A stretch of 29,786 bases of DNA from Patescibacteria group bacterium (GCA_018968865.1 JAGWZP010000005.1:1-29786); one strand, 5' to 3'; positions 21,497 through 28,520 are shown, counted from the first letter of the stretch. Notes: generated by a model not told the origin, from the sequence alone. A program made the numbers and translations.

Positions 21497-22033
21497 ATGG
21501 CGCTTTTTACGGGCAAAGGAGATGGCGGGACGACGACAGCGTTCGGCTGTAATCAGCAGCGGATTTCCAAATCGTCCGAATTGCCCGAGGCGTTGGGATG
21601 TCTCGATGAATTAAATGCGTTCCTCGGTTTCGTGAAGATGCGCGCAAATACAGAGGTGCGCATTGCAGATGCGGTGCGCGACGCACAAGAGACGCTCTTC
21701 ATCATCCAAGCCGAAGTCGCCGGCGCAGATAAGAAAGTGAAAGAGGACGCAGTGAAGCACATTGAGAAATTGGTGAATGAAATAGAAAAAGAAATTCCGA
21801 AGCTGAAAGGATTCTCCATCGCGGGCGGGACGGAACTCTCCGCCCTGCTGGATGTCGCACGGACGCTCGCGCGCCGCGCGGAGCGCCGCGTCATTGCGGT
21901 CAAAGAACTGAACCTGCGTGAGCTTGCGCCCGAGACGCTCGCCTATATGAACCGCCTCTCGTCGCTCCTCTTCGCGCTCGCCCGGCTGGCGAACCATCTC
22001 GCCGGCATCGCCGAGGAAACGCCGCGGTACTAG
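21497..22033 (+). CDS. ATP:cob(I)alamin adenosyltransferase (PduO type)
   Basis: Transfers the adenosyl group of ATP to cob(I)alamin to make adenosylcobalamin. The 178 residues begin MALFTGKGDGGTTTAFG (ATP-binding loop), followed by SSELPEALGCLDELNAFLGF (~25-45). The helical bundle carries the conserved RTLARRAERRVIAV with its ATP-binding Arg (~120-135) and ends YMNRLSSLLFALARLANH. All the classical PduO positions I can check are present. No other B12 gene lies in the window, so it must rely on salvaged cobalamin or serve an enzyme encoded elsewhere. Confidence 0.93.
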   Translation: MALFTGKGDGGTTTAFGCNQQRISKSSELPEALGCLDELNAFLGFVKMRANTEVRIADAVRDAQETLFIIQAEVAGADKKVKEDAVKHIEKLVNEIEKEIPKLKGFSIAGGTELSALLDVARTLARRAERRVIAVKELNLRELAPETLAYMNRLSSLLFALARLANHLAGIAEETPRY

Positions 22034-22114
22034 ATACACGTAAAGACCCTGGAGTTAATATATCCACAACATATAGTGTTTACATAGAAAGAAAAGAGTG
22101 AGAAAATATAACTG

Positions 22115-22600
22115 ATGGCAATAGTGGCTTGCAAAAAATGTGGCAAAGAGTTTTATGCTAAACCCTCATGGTTGAAAATCGGCTTTGGAAAATATTGTTC
22201 GGCCGACTGCCATCACGCAAGCATGAAAAATGGGGAAGAAGTCCCCTGTGCAATATGCGGGAAATTATCTTACAAAACTCAAAAAGGTCTTAAAGGTTCA
22301 AAGAGCGGTAAATACTTTTGTTCTAAAAGTTGCCAGACATTGTGGCGGAATCAGCTGTACATCGGGCCTGCGCACAAGAATTTCAAGACGGGTGAGTTTG
22401 TGTATCGTGGGGTAATAGAACGAGCAAATATTCCCAAAATATGCCGATTATGCAAGACTATAGATTACCGGGTTTTAGCGGTACATCACATCGATAAAAA
22501 CCGGAAAAACAACGAATTAGAGAATCTCGCGTGGCTCTGTCATAACTGCCATTTCTTGGTGCATCATGACAGGTCAGAGCGGGAGAAACTATGGCGGTAG
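22115..22600 (+). CDS. HNH endonuclease with N-terminal zinc-finger modules, beside tRNA-His
   Basis: A 161-residue protein. Zinc-finger modules CKKCGKEF..YCSADC and PCAICGKLS..FCSKSC come first. An HNH domain follows: CRLCKTIDYRVLAVHHIDKN (catalytic His), then NNELENLAWLCHNCHFLVHH. The organisation is the same as the 13931-14410 protein, with low sequence identity in the finger region. It is clearly AT-richer than the flanks. The stop lies 14 nt before tRNA-His on the same strand. Likely a homing-type mobile gene; its cleavage target is not visible here. Confidence 0.85.
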   Translation: MAIVACKKCGKEFYAKPSWLKIGFGKYCSADCHHASMKNGEEVPCAICGKLSYKTQKGLKGSKSGKYFCSKSCQTLWRNQLYIGPAHKNFKTGEFVYRGVIERANIPKICRLCKTIDYRVLAVHHIDKNRKNNELENLAWLCHNCHFLVHHDRSEREKLWR

Positions 22601-22614
22601 AGTGAAGTAAAAAT

Positions 22615-22688
22615 GGTGGTCGTAGCTCAATTGGTAGAGCATCTGCTTGTGGAGCAGAAGGTTGTGGGATCGTGACCCATCGACCACC
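22615..22688 (+). tRNA. tRNA-His (GUG)
   Basis: G-1 (22615) opposite C73, acceptor GTGGTCG/CGACCAC, D-arm GCTC..GAGC, anticodon stem TCTGC/GCAGA with loop TTGTGGA (anticodon GTG) and T-arm GTGGG-ATCGTGA-CCCAT. The T-loop has A54/T58 instead of T54/A58, as in tRNA-Lys. CCA follows at 22689-22691, which may be chance. Confidence 0.92.
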
Positions 22689-22712
22689 CCAACGGTTTTA
22701 ATCAGCGCATGA

Positions 22713-22718
22713 TATCAT
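22713..22718 (+). promoter_or_regulatory. -10 element of the 22725 gene (leaderless)
   Basis: TATCAT ends exactly 6 nt before the ATG at 22725; no SD. Confidence 0.5.
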
Positions 22719-22724
22719 TCGCGT

Positions 22725-23372
22725 ATGAAAAGTCTCTTTTTGGGCATTCTGCTCATCGTTATTCTCGGCGTCGGCGGGCTCGTGTACCGCAACGCCGTGG
22801 AGCATCCTTCAGAGCCGATTGCATGCCCGCTTGACGCGGAAGTGTGCCCCGACGGCACCTCGGTCTCCCGCACCGGCATCTCCTGCACGTTCCCGGCGTG
22901 CCCGCCGCCGAACGTCTTGCTTCCTGACGTTTCTATCTCATTCGCACTGCCGACCGGATTCACCGCGGCCGCACTTCCCGATGCCACGAGCGTCGCCGCC
23001 TACGGATCGTCCGGCGGGGCTTCGTCGACGAGTACCGCGAGTCTGATTATCCGGCACTACATAATCAGTGCATCCTCGACCGCGCTTGCGACCATGCAAC
23101 AGACGGCCATTGGCGGGCCGTCCGGACTGCCCGTCAACACGATACTGTTCTCTTCAGTAGGGCTCGGGAACCATCGCTTCACGATCGTTCCGATCGAGCG
23201 CTTCGAAGGAGTCGTCGATACGGCGTACTACCTTGCGCGCGGTACCGATGTCCTCCGCTTCGACGCGGTCGATACCGGCGTCATGAACTGGACCGATTCA
23301 AGTCTTGATGTCTCGAACCTGCCGGCCCATGCCGCGCTCGCGAAGCTCCTAACGACGCTCCAGGGACAGTGA
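22725..23372 (+). CDS. Membrane-anchored protein with CPDG cysteine motif
   Basis: A 215-residue protein. An N-terminal hydrophobic helix (LFLGILLIVILGVGGLVY) acts as anchor or signal. Next comes ACPLDAEVCPDGTSVSRTG, then ISCTFPACPPP, the CPxDAxxCPDGSxVxRxGxxCxFxxCP motif that I recognise from many CPR surface proteins and that resembles a short Kazal/potato-inhibitor knot. The rest (60-215) is a beta-rich domain with no catalytic motif I can name. It probably faces the outside. The gene is leaderless (TATCAT, 6 nt). Confidence 0.65.
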   Translation: MKSLFLGILLIVILGVGGLVYRNAVEHPSEPIACPLDAEVCPDGTSVSRTGISCTFPACPPPNVLLPDVSISFALPTGFTAAALPDATSVAAYGSSGGASSTSTASLIIRHYIISASSTALATMQQTAIGGPSGLPVNTILFSSVGLGNHRFTIVPIERFEGVVDTAYYLARGTDVLRFDAVDTGVMNWTDSSLDVSNLPAHAALAKLLTTLQGQ

Positions 23373-23406
23373 TATAGTAGAAGTGTGCTTTCGTAATTAT
23401 TTCTCT

Positions 23407-24201
23407 ATGAACAATAATTCGCTGTACGAAATTTTAGACAATGGCGCCGTGCGCATCGCGCTCATCGGCGTACTCGGCATTCTTGCGCTGTACCTCCTCG
23501 CGCAGACAATAGCCACCGCGGGGAACCTCGGCCGGTCGGGCGTGCCGGCGACCGATACAGTGACCGTGCAGGGGAGCGGCCAGGCAACACTTCCGCCGGA
23601 TGTTGCGCGCGTTTCTTTCACCGTTGAGAATACGAAACCGACTGTCGCGGAAGCGCAGACCGCGACCACCAAGCAGGCGAATGACGCGATCGACTATGTG
23701 AAAGGGCAGGGCATTCTCGACAAAGACGTGAAGACCCTCTCCTACAGCATCTCTCCGCAGTACGCGTACACCAGCTGCCCTCCGGGCGTCTTCTGCCCGA
23801 GCACGCCGAAAGTGACGGGCTACCAAGTGTCCGAAACGGTGCAGGTGACCGTACGCGACCTCTCTGCGGTCGGGACGCTCATCGGCGGCCTGGGGAAGCT
23901 TGAAGTGCAGAATCTGAACGGTCCGGCATTCGCGCTCGACGATGCAACCGCCGGCTACGATGCCGCGCGCGCTGATGCCATCAGCAAAGCGAAGGCACAA
24001 GCCGGATTGCTTGCGAGCCAGCTCGGCGTCCATCTCGGGAAGATTGTGAACTTCAGCGAGTCATCGGGCGGCTACCCGTATCCGATGATGGCGTACGGGT
24101 TGGGCGGCGGAGCGTCTGACGTCAAAGCTCCTACGCCGAATGTTCCGACCGGCGAGAACACCTATAACGCGTCCGTCTCAATCACGTACGAGATCCGGTA
24201 A
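23407..24201 (+). CDS. SIMPL (DUF541) domain protein, membrane-anchored
   Basis: A 264-residue protein. The ATG at 23407 (MNNNSLYEIL) is preferred to one eight codons upstream. One membrane helix (ALIGVLGILALYLLAQTIA), then the SIMPL domain: TVTVQGSGQATLPPDVARVSF, QANDAIDYVKGQGILDKDVKT, YQVSETVQVTVRDL, AISKAKAQAGLLASQLGV. A C-terminal NTYNASVSITYEIR closes the domain. A CPPGVFCP insert may form a disulfide. The family is periplasmic/surface-exposed and of uncertain role. It converges on the 24251 gene. Confidence 0.9.
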   Translation: MNNNSLYEILDNGAVRIALIGVLGILALYLLAQTIATAGNLGRSGVPATDTVTVQGSGQATLPPDVARVSFTVENTKPTVAEAQTATTKQANDAIDYVKGQGILDKDVKTLSYSISPQYAYTSCPPGVFCPSTPKVTGYQVSETVQVTVRDLSAVGTLIGGLGKLEVQNLNGPAFALDDATAGYDAARADAISKAKAQAGLLASQLGVHLGKIVNFSESSGGYPYPMMAYGLGGGASDVKAPTPNVPTGENTYNASVSITYEIR

Positions 24202-24202
24202 T

Positions 24203-24229
24203 AAAAAAGCCCCGCGTATGCGCGGGGCT
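24203..24229 (-). terminator. Rho-independent terminator of the 24251-24721 gene
   Basis: On the minus strand, AGCCCCGCG-CATA-CGCGGGGCT is followed by TTTTT. The plus strand has no T-tract after the stem, so it serves mainly the minus-strand gene. Confidence 0.85.
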
Positions 24230-24250
24230 GCGTGAGGAGAGCGGATATCG

Positions 24251-24721
24251 CTAGTTGTTCGCGAGGGCGAGCATCTTCGCCTTGATAGTGTCGACCGCTT
24301 CCTGGGCGGTGCCGGAGTTCTTAACGTCGTTGCCCTTGAGGCCGCTCGTGATCTCCACGGTGCGACCGTCCGGTTTGAGCGACAGGTTGACGCGAAGTTG
24401 CCAGTCCTTGCCGAGGAATGCATTCCCGATGCTGGCGGACTGCTTGACGAGCAGGACGCTCAGTTCCCCTCCGGGGGTGCCGGCCGCCGCCACCTGGTAG
24501 CCCAGATCCTTGGCGACGGTCTTCACGTCGCTGACGAAATCTTTCGGCGGAGAGGGGAGAGTGAGGATTGCTCGGCCCGCGTCAACCGAGTCGGGATTCG
24601 CGAGACTCCCGACGTTCGGAGCGAGCGAAAAGATAGAGAACAGCGCTTCGAGCCCTTGACCTCGCGCCACGAGAGGCAGGCTCAAGGCAAGAACAACAAC
24701 CACACTGCCGAGTTTCTTCAT
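24251..24721 (-). CDS. Secreted hypothetical protein
   Basis: A 156-residue precursor with a classical signal peptide (KKLGSVVVVLALSLPLVARG, cleavage likely near residue 20-22). The mature domain contains LTLPSPPKDFVSDVKTVAKD, GYQVAAAGTPGGELSVLLVK and WQLRVNLSLKPDGRTVEI, an alternating alpha/beta pattern, and ends AVDTIKAKMLALANN. No family recognised. AAGGAGA SD, a near-consensus promoter and a terminator make it a self-contained unit like the other accessory genes. Confidence 0.65.
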   Translation of the reverse strand: MKKLGSVVVVLALSLPLVARGQGLEALFSIFSLAPNVGSLANPDSVDAGRAILTLPSPPKDFVSDVKTVAKDLGYQVAAAGTPGGELSVLLVKQSASIGNAFLGKDWQLRVNLSLKPDGRTVEITSGLKGNDVKNSGTAQEAVDTIKAKMLALANN

Positions 24722-24755
24722 GAGAATCTCCTTATAAAAGGTGCTCCTGCTGTTG

Positions 24756-24783
24756 ACTATACCGTTACGATTTGTAATGTCAA
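24756..24783 (-). promoter_or_regulatory. Promoter of the 24721 secreted-protein gene
   Basis: Minus strand: TTGACA (24783-24778), a 16-nt spacer and TATAGT (24761-24756), about 35 nt before the ATG. Confidence 0.8.
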
Positions 24784-24799
24784 TGCACTGTCAACACTC

Positions 24800-24858
24800 T
24801 TGACGCGCGAGTACCGATATACTATGCTCCTAGTATCGAAAGCCCACAGGGCTTTTTT
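24800..24858 (+). promoter_or_regulatory. Promoter followed at once by a terminator-like hairpin upstream of secE
   Basis: TTGACG (24800-24805), a 17-nt spacer and TATGCT (24823-24828). The predicted start is immediately followed by AAAGCCC-ACA-GGGCTTTTTT (24839-24857), an intrinsic-terminator fold. The remaining 55 nt lead to the secE ATG. This suggests attenuation or a very short RNA. Confidence 0.5.
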
Positions 24859-24912
24859 ATTTCCAGGCAAGCGCCGAAACAAGTTTACTTATTTACTAAA
24901 CGCCACTTCCGT

Positions 24913-25098
24913 ATGACCTCACCCTTTACCTATCTGAAGCATGTGCGTGAAGAGTTCGCGCATATCGTCTGGCCGACGAATCGAACGGCGATTGCGCACA
25001 CGCTCACGGTCATCGGCATCGCGATCGCTATCGCGCTCCTCGTCGGTCTCCTGGACTACGTCTTCGGTCTGGTGGTGAGCCACGTTGCCGGAGCATAA
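24913..25098 (+). CDS. secE: Preprotein translocase subunit SecE
   Basis: The small SecYEG subunit that clamps SecY. The 61 residues are the minimal single-TM form: an amphipathic start YLKHVREEFAHIVWPTNRTA (the SecE signature 'E..kVxWPtr') followed by one membrane helix (TLTVIGIAIAIALLVGLLDYVFG). nusG follows after 9 nt, the classical secE-nusG-rplK order. Confidence 0.95.
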   Translation: MTSPFTYLKHVREEFAHIVWPTNRTAIAHTLTVIGIAIAIALLVGLLDYVFGLVVSHVAGA

Positions 25099-25107
25099 TT
25101 TATTTCT

Positions 25108-25749
25108 ATGGACGAAAATCAACACCTGCACAGCGGCGAGATGGAACTTCCAGAAGAGATCGGCATGGCAGACATCGCGCCACAAGTAGCGAAAGAAATC
25201 CGCGACGAAACGGCTCCGAAAGAAGAGGATGCGCGCTGGTACACCATCCACACGTACGCCGGCTACGAGAACGCCGTCGAGCGCAATCTAAAGCAGCGCA
25301 TCGAGTCGCTCGGCATGGAGGGGAAAATATTCAAGGTCATCGTGCCGACCGAGAAGAAGATACGTGTGAAGGGTGGCAAGCGCATCGTCGAGGAAGAGAA
25401 GATTTATCCGGGCTACATCCTCGTGCGCATGATCGTCGATGATGATTCGTGGTTCGTGGTGCGCAACACGCCGCGGGTGACCGGTTTCGTCGGGAGCGGC
25501 AACACCCCGGTTCCGATGGAGGAGAGCGAAGTCGCGACCTTGATGAAGCGCATGACGGCGGAGGCGCCGAAGCACCGCATCGACCTCGTGAAGGACGACC
25601 CGATCGTCATCAGCGACGGTCCGTTCAAGGATCTCGAGGGCAAGGTGGGCGACATCGACGAGGACCGCGGAAAGGTGAAGGTCATGGTCTCGATGTTCGG
25701 CCGCGAGACGCCGGTCGAGCTCGACTTTTTGCAAGTTCGTAAACTCTAA
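25108..25749 (+). CDS. nusG: Transcription termination/antitermination factor NusG
   Basis: NusG couples RNA polymerase to Rho or the ribosome. The 213 residues have an acidic N-terminal extension of about 40 residues (DENQHLHSGEMELPEEIG), then the NGN domain (ARWYTIHTYAGYENAVERNL, KIYPGYILVRM, VRNTPRVTGFVG) and the KOW domain (VISDGPFKDLEGKVGDIDEDRGKVKVMV). The extension is longer than in most NusG proteins. Position between secE and rplK confirms the identity. Confidence 0.96.
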   Translation: MDENQHLHSGEMELPEEIGMADIAPQVAKEIRDETAPKEEDARWYTIHTYAGYENAVERNLKQRIESLGMEGKIFKVIVPTEKKIRVKGGKRIVEEEKIYPGYILVRMIVDDDSWFVVRNTPRVTGFVGSGNTPVPMEESEVATLMKRMTAEAPKHRIDLVKDDPIVISDGPFKDLEGKVGDIDEDRGKVKVMVSMFGRETPVELDFLQVRKL

Positions 25750-25776
25750 GCTAGACTCACTCAACACTCAATTAAT

Positions 25777-26196
25777 ATGGCTACCGTCGTCAAAAAGATA
25801 AAACTCCAGATCCCGGGCGGGGCGGCGACGCCTGCGCCTCCGGTCGGCACCGCGCTCGGCCCCGCCGGCGTGAACATCGGCCAGTTCGTGACCCAGTTCA
25901 ACGCGGCGACGCAGGACAAGCGGGGAACGATTATCCCGATAGAACTCTCGGTCTACGACGACCGCACCTTCACGTTCATCATGAAGAATCCGCCGGCGTC
26001 GCGCCTGATCCTCAAGGCGCTCGGTCTCGAGAAAGGTTCGGGCAAGGCGAAAGAGACGAAGGTCGGCTCGCTCACGAAGGCGCAGATCGCTGACATCGTT
26101 GCAGAAAAAATGCCGGATATGAACGCAACTTCTCCGGAGGCGGCCGCCCGCACGATCGCAGGTACCGCACGGAGCATGGGCGTGGAAGTGAAGTAA
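25777..26196 (+). CDS. rplK: 50S ribosomal protein L11
   Basis: L11 forms the GTPase-associated stalk base. The 139 residues match the family: [51 protein letters not shown], and the C-terminal rRNA-binding part ending [17 protein letters not shown]. rplA, its usual partner, does not follow. Instead a family R element starts within the stop-codon hairpin and duplicates the last coding bases and stop (GAAGTGAAGTAAG..). Confidence 0.96.
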   Translation: MATVVKKIKLQIPGGAATPAPPVGTALGPAGVNIGQFVTQFNAATQDKRGTIIPIELSVYDDRTFTFIMKNPPASRLILKALGLEKGSGKAKETKVGSLTKAQIADIVAEKMPDMNATSPEAAARTIAGTARSMGVEVK

Positions 26197-26292
26197 GAAA
26201 CTTCCACGAGCCGGAGGCTGACGAGCCGAGGCGGGCCCGCGCAAATTTTCAGCAGAAAATTATGTGTGGGTCGAAGTGAAGTAAGAAACTTC
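26185..26292 (+). repeat. Family R element, copy C (after rplK) with duplicated gene 3' end
   Basis: GAAGTGAAGTAAGAAACTTC occurs at 26185-26204 (rplK last codons, stop and beyond) and again at 26273-26292. Each copy is itself a hairpin, extended by flanking complementary bases that differ between copies (GTGG/CCAC versus GGTC/GACC). The 64-nt core (26207-26270) folds as copies A and B: GCC..GGCT-GACG-AGCC..GGC, then CCCGCGCA..TTTTC-AGCA-GAAAA..TGTGTGGG. Left ACTTC and right GAAGT pair across the core. Confidence 0.88.
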
Positions 26293-26298
26293 GACCGA

Positions 26299-26430
26299 CC
26301 TTGTGAGATAGTTTTAGAGCGAAGCGAATAAAAATATCCACAAGGTGTACAGTTCCTGTAAGGAATGGGGGTGAAATAGGTTTTGTACGAAAAACCGTCG
26401 CGGCCACTCTGTGTCCGCGGCGGTTTGCTT
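26299..26430 (+). terminator. Hairpins and terminator between rplK/copy C and the nucleotidyltransferase gene
   Basis: CCTTGTG and CACAAGG (about 26299 and 26338) bracket an AT-rich loop. A small TTCC/GGAA hairpin lies inside a GTAC..GTAC pair (26347-26388). AAACCGTCGCGG (26392-26403) pairs with CCGCGGCGGTTT (26415-26426) and is followed by GCTTTTC, a probable terminator. The 63 nt to the next start hold only an SD. Confidence 0.55.
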
Positions 26431-26493
26431 TTCATACTCTCAGAGCGTACAGTTCGGTCGGGTATTTTGAACATTTTTTGGAGGAGTATAGAC

Positions 26494-27150
26494 ATGGAAC
26501 CAGGCAGGGGATACCGGCCGGCTGCGCTGAACGCAATCCAGCAGCGCGCGTTGCGGATCACGAAGGGCACGGCGACCTATGAAGACCGCTTTGTTCCGAA
26601 TCACTCGGAGCTCGTGCAGATTATCGAAGATTTCCGTTCTCGGGGGTGCGTTATCGCATTCGTGACAGGGGTGTGGGATCTCTTTCACATCGGTCACGGC
26701 AACTATCTTCAGAAGGGAAAGGATGAAACTGCAAAACTTTATCCGCAGGCGGAGCACATCATCTTGGTCGTCGGAGTAGATACCGACGCGTTCACAAAGT
26801 CACGAAAAGGTCCTGACCGGCCGATCGTGCCTGAAGATGAGCGCTGCCGGGTGCTCGGACATCTGCGCCCCGTGGACATCATCACGTTGCAATATGAAGC
26901 GGACCAGCTTTTCAAGGTCGTTGCTCACGACGTGCGGATTATCTCGGAATCTACGAAGGACTTACCAAACCTTGAGAAGATTCAGGAACAATGCGCGCAC
27001 ATCGTGAATCTTCCGCCGCAAGCGGAGACGAGCACGACTGCGCGCATTCGGCGGCTTACGTTCGATGGCGCCACGGGGGTACTTTTGAAGGTCAAAGCGG
27101 CGCTTGCGGCGGCGCTGGAGGAGGTGAGCAATGAAATCGAAAGACAATAA
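26494..27150 (+). CDS. Cytidylyltransferase-fold nucleotidyltransferase (RfaE C-domain/glycerol-3-phosphate cytidylyltransferase-like)
   Basis: A 218-residue protein. The ATG at 26494 has GGAGGAG (26480-26486) upstream. The core holds IAFVTGVWDLFHIGHGNYLQ with the HIGH active-site motif (~60-70), then LVVGVDTDAFTKSRKGPDRPI and EDERCRVLGHLRPVDIITL, the pattern of the RfaE/TagD nucleotidyltransferases. STTARIRRL stands where the C-terminal ISTSxI motif is expected. The enzyme joins a nucleotide to a phosphorylated small molecule; the substrate is unknown. It overlaps the next gene by 20 nt. Confidence 0.82.
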   Translation: MEPGRGYRPAALNAIQQRALRITKGTATYEDRFVPNHSELVQIIEDFRSRGCVIAFVTGVWDLFHIGHGNYLQKGKDETAKLYPQAEHIILVVGVDTDAFTKSRKGPDRPIVPEDERCRVLGHLRPVDIITLQYEADQLFKVVAHDVRIISESTKDLPNLEKIQEQCAHIVNLPPQAETSTTARIRRLTFDGATGVLLKVKAALAAALEEVSNEIERQ

Positions 27151-27976
27151 GACGCTCATCGCATATGTCGCATCGCCGCACGCGGGGTACCTGAAATTCT
27201 TCCGTGCATACGAAGGAGGCGTCCTGTATGTGCTCGGCAACGAGTTCATACGGAAATTTCCGTCGCTGGTCCGCCATTTGCCGGGAGTCACGCCGGAAGA
27301 GTCGCAAAAGATGATTCAGGCGCTCGGTATCTTTGCCGATGTTCGTGTGCTCACCGCGGATGATCTCTACGGCCTTCGGTATTCGTGCATCGTTATGCCG
27401 GATGAAGACGTATCGCACGCATTCGCAGAGGAGCACCTCACTGAAGCGCTCGTCGATTTCGACGGCAGATGGCGGCTTCGCTGGGACTGGGGAGCGACGA
27501 AAGCTTCTCGGCGTCCGGAGGGCGAACGCACGATCTCGGTTGATGAACTCGACCGCGACCTCATGCGTTCCGCTTTTGAGGAAACGGAGAGAAGTCCCGA
27601 CTGGTGGCGGCAGATAGGGGCGCTTCTCGTTGATGAAAGTGGCGGCGTTATACTTGCCGCTTTCAATCATCATGTGCCGAGCGAACAGAGCGCCTACTGC
27701 TACGGCGATCCGCGGAGTAACTTCGAGCCGGGGCAGTGCATTGACGCTTCGATCGCGGCACACGCGGAGGCGGTGCTCGTCGCTGTGGCGGCGCAACGCG
27801 GCATCAGCATGGAAGGATGCGATCTGTACGTCACAACCTTTCCGTGTCCTCCCTGTGCGTATCTCTGTTCTTTCACGGGCATCAGGCGTCTCTACTATGT
27901 GGATGGTTATTCACTCGTCGCCGGAGCGGAAGCGCTTCAAGCGAAAGATGTGGAAATCATTCGTGTGCAAATGTGA
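27131..27976 (+). CDS. dCMP-deaminase-like zinc enzyme with extra N-terminal domain
   Basis: A 281-residue protein with GGAGGTGA just before its ATG, which lies inside the end of the upstream gene. The C-terminal deaminase domain (~155-281) has the zinc and catalytic residues: HAEAVLVA (~210) and TTFPCPPCAYL (~236-246). IDASIAAHAEA and RLYYVDGY fit the dCMP/riboflavin deaminase fold. The first 150 residues (VASPHAGYLKFFRAY, GVLYVLGNEFI, ADDLYGLRYSCIV) look like a separate alpha/beta domain of unknown role. With thyA nearby, dCMP to dUMP conversion feeding dTMP synthesis is the likely job. Confidence 0.78.
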   Translation: MKSKDNKTLIAYVASPHAGYLKFFRAYEGGVLYVLGNEFIRKFPSLVRHLPGVTPEESQKMIQALGIFADVRVLTADDLYGLRYSCIVMPDEDVSHAFAEEHLTEALVDFDGRWRLRWDWGATKASRRPEGERTISVDELDRDLMRSAFEETERSPDWWRQIGALLVDESGGVILAAFNHHVPSEQSAYCYGDPRSNFEPGQCIDASIAAHAEAVLVAVAAQRGISMEGCDLYVTTFPCPPCAYLCSFTGIRRLYYVDGYSLVAGAEALQAKDVEIIRVQM

Positions 27977-27992
27977 CCGCCCGTTCTCTTAT

Positions 27993-28028
27993 GCTCCCTC
28001 GTCCTCCGGGCCGAGGGAGCTCTTTTTA
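27993..28028 (+). terminator. Rho-independent terminator after the deaminase gene
   Basis: GCTCCCTCG (27993-28001) pairs with CGAGGGAGC (28012-28020), then TCTTTTTATT. It ends the two-gene transcript just before the 3' end of the convergent HIT gene. Confidence 0.92.
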
Positions 28029-28490
28029 TTGTTTGAAACCGACAAGCGCCTTGATAGGTTTTGTATTTTTTGTCCGCGGACTGCCGACGATAAGGTGTGC
28101 ATGCAGATGGTTTACCGATGCTCCCGTGAACCTAGTGTTACCGGAACGGATCATAAGTGTTGCCCCCCGTATATCGTTTTCTTTTATGAGTTTCCGGTAC
28201 TGTTTCTGGAGATCATTCCATGCCATAGAAGCAATCTCCTCGGTCGCCTCAACATGTTTCCGCGCGATGAAAAGGAAATGGAACCGAGAACCTTTATACG
28301 GCCATGTATTTTTCGTGACGAGCCAATGGTTGCTCTTACGCATAATTGGTTGTCGGTGATGCTTAAAGAGATGTTCCTCGCAGAACGGGCAGAATCCTCC
28401 GGCGATGATCGCATTGAGCGTCCGCGTGTAGTCGCTGCGCTTCACGATATTCGCGTTCTCGGCATCGACGCGCTGTTTCCTCGGGGTCAT
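28026..28490 (-). CDS. HIT (histidine triad) family hydrolase
   Basis: A 154-residue nucleotide-binding hydrolase/transferase. The ATG at 28490 (MTPRKQRVDAENAN) is preferred because the longer frame would read through the thyA terminator. It has a zinc-like CPFCEEH near residue 33, RKSNHWLVTKNTWPY, HFLFIARKHVEATEEI and the triad NHLHAHLIVG near residue 130. HIT proteins hydrolyse dinucleoside polyphosphates or nucleotide phosphoramidates. It lies inside a nucleotide-metabolism cluster but is separated from thyA by a terminator. Confidence 0.88.
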   Translation of the reverse strand: MTPRKQRVDAENANIVKRSDYTRTLNAIIAGGFCPFCEEHLFKHHRQPIMRKSNHWLVTKNTWPYKGSRFHFLFIARKHVEATEEIASMAWNDLQKQYRKLIKENDIRGATLMIRSGNTRFTGASVNHLHAHLIVGSPRTKNTKPIKALVGFKQ

Positions 28491-28520
28491 GGTTAGAGAC
28501 GATATACCATGCCGGACTAT

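Noticed and set aside
22689..22691. Encoded CCA on tRNA-His
   Set aside because: No other tRNA in the window encodes CCA, so this is probably a chance trinucleotide, and I did not include it in the gene.
18375..26270. Family R cores as ordinary Rho-independent terminators
   Set aside because: No T-tract follows the hairpins, the loops and internal segments are conserved, and copy B already has a separate terminator before it.
26311..26320. GTTTTAGAGC, similar to the start of a Cas9-type CRISPR repeat
   Set aside because: A single 10-nt match in an AT-rich loop, with no repeat array, spacer pattern or cas gene in the window.
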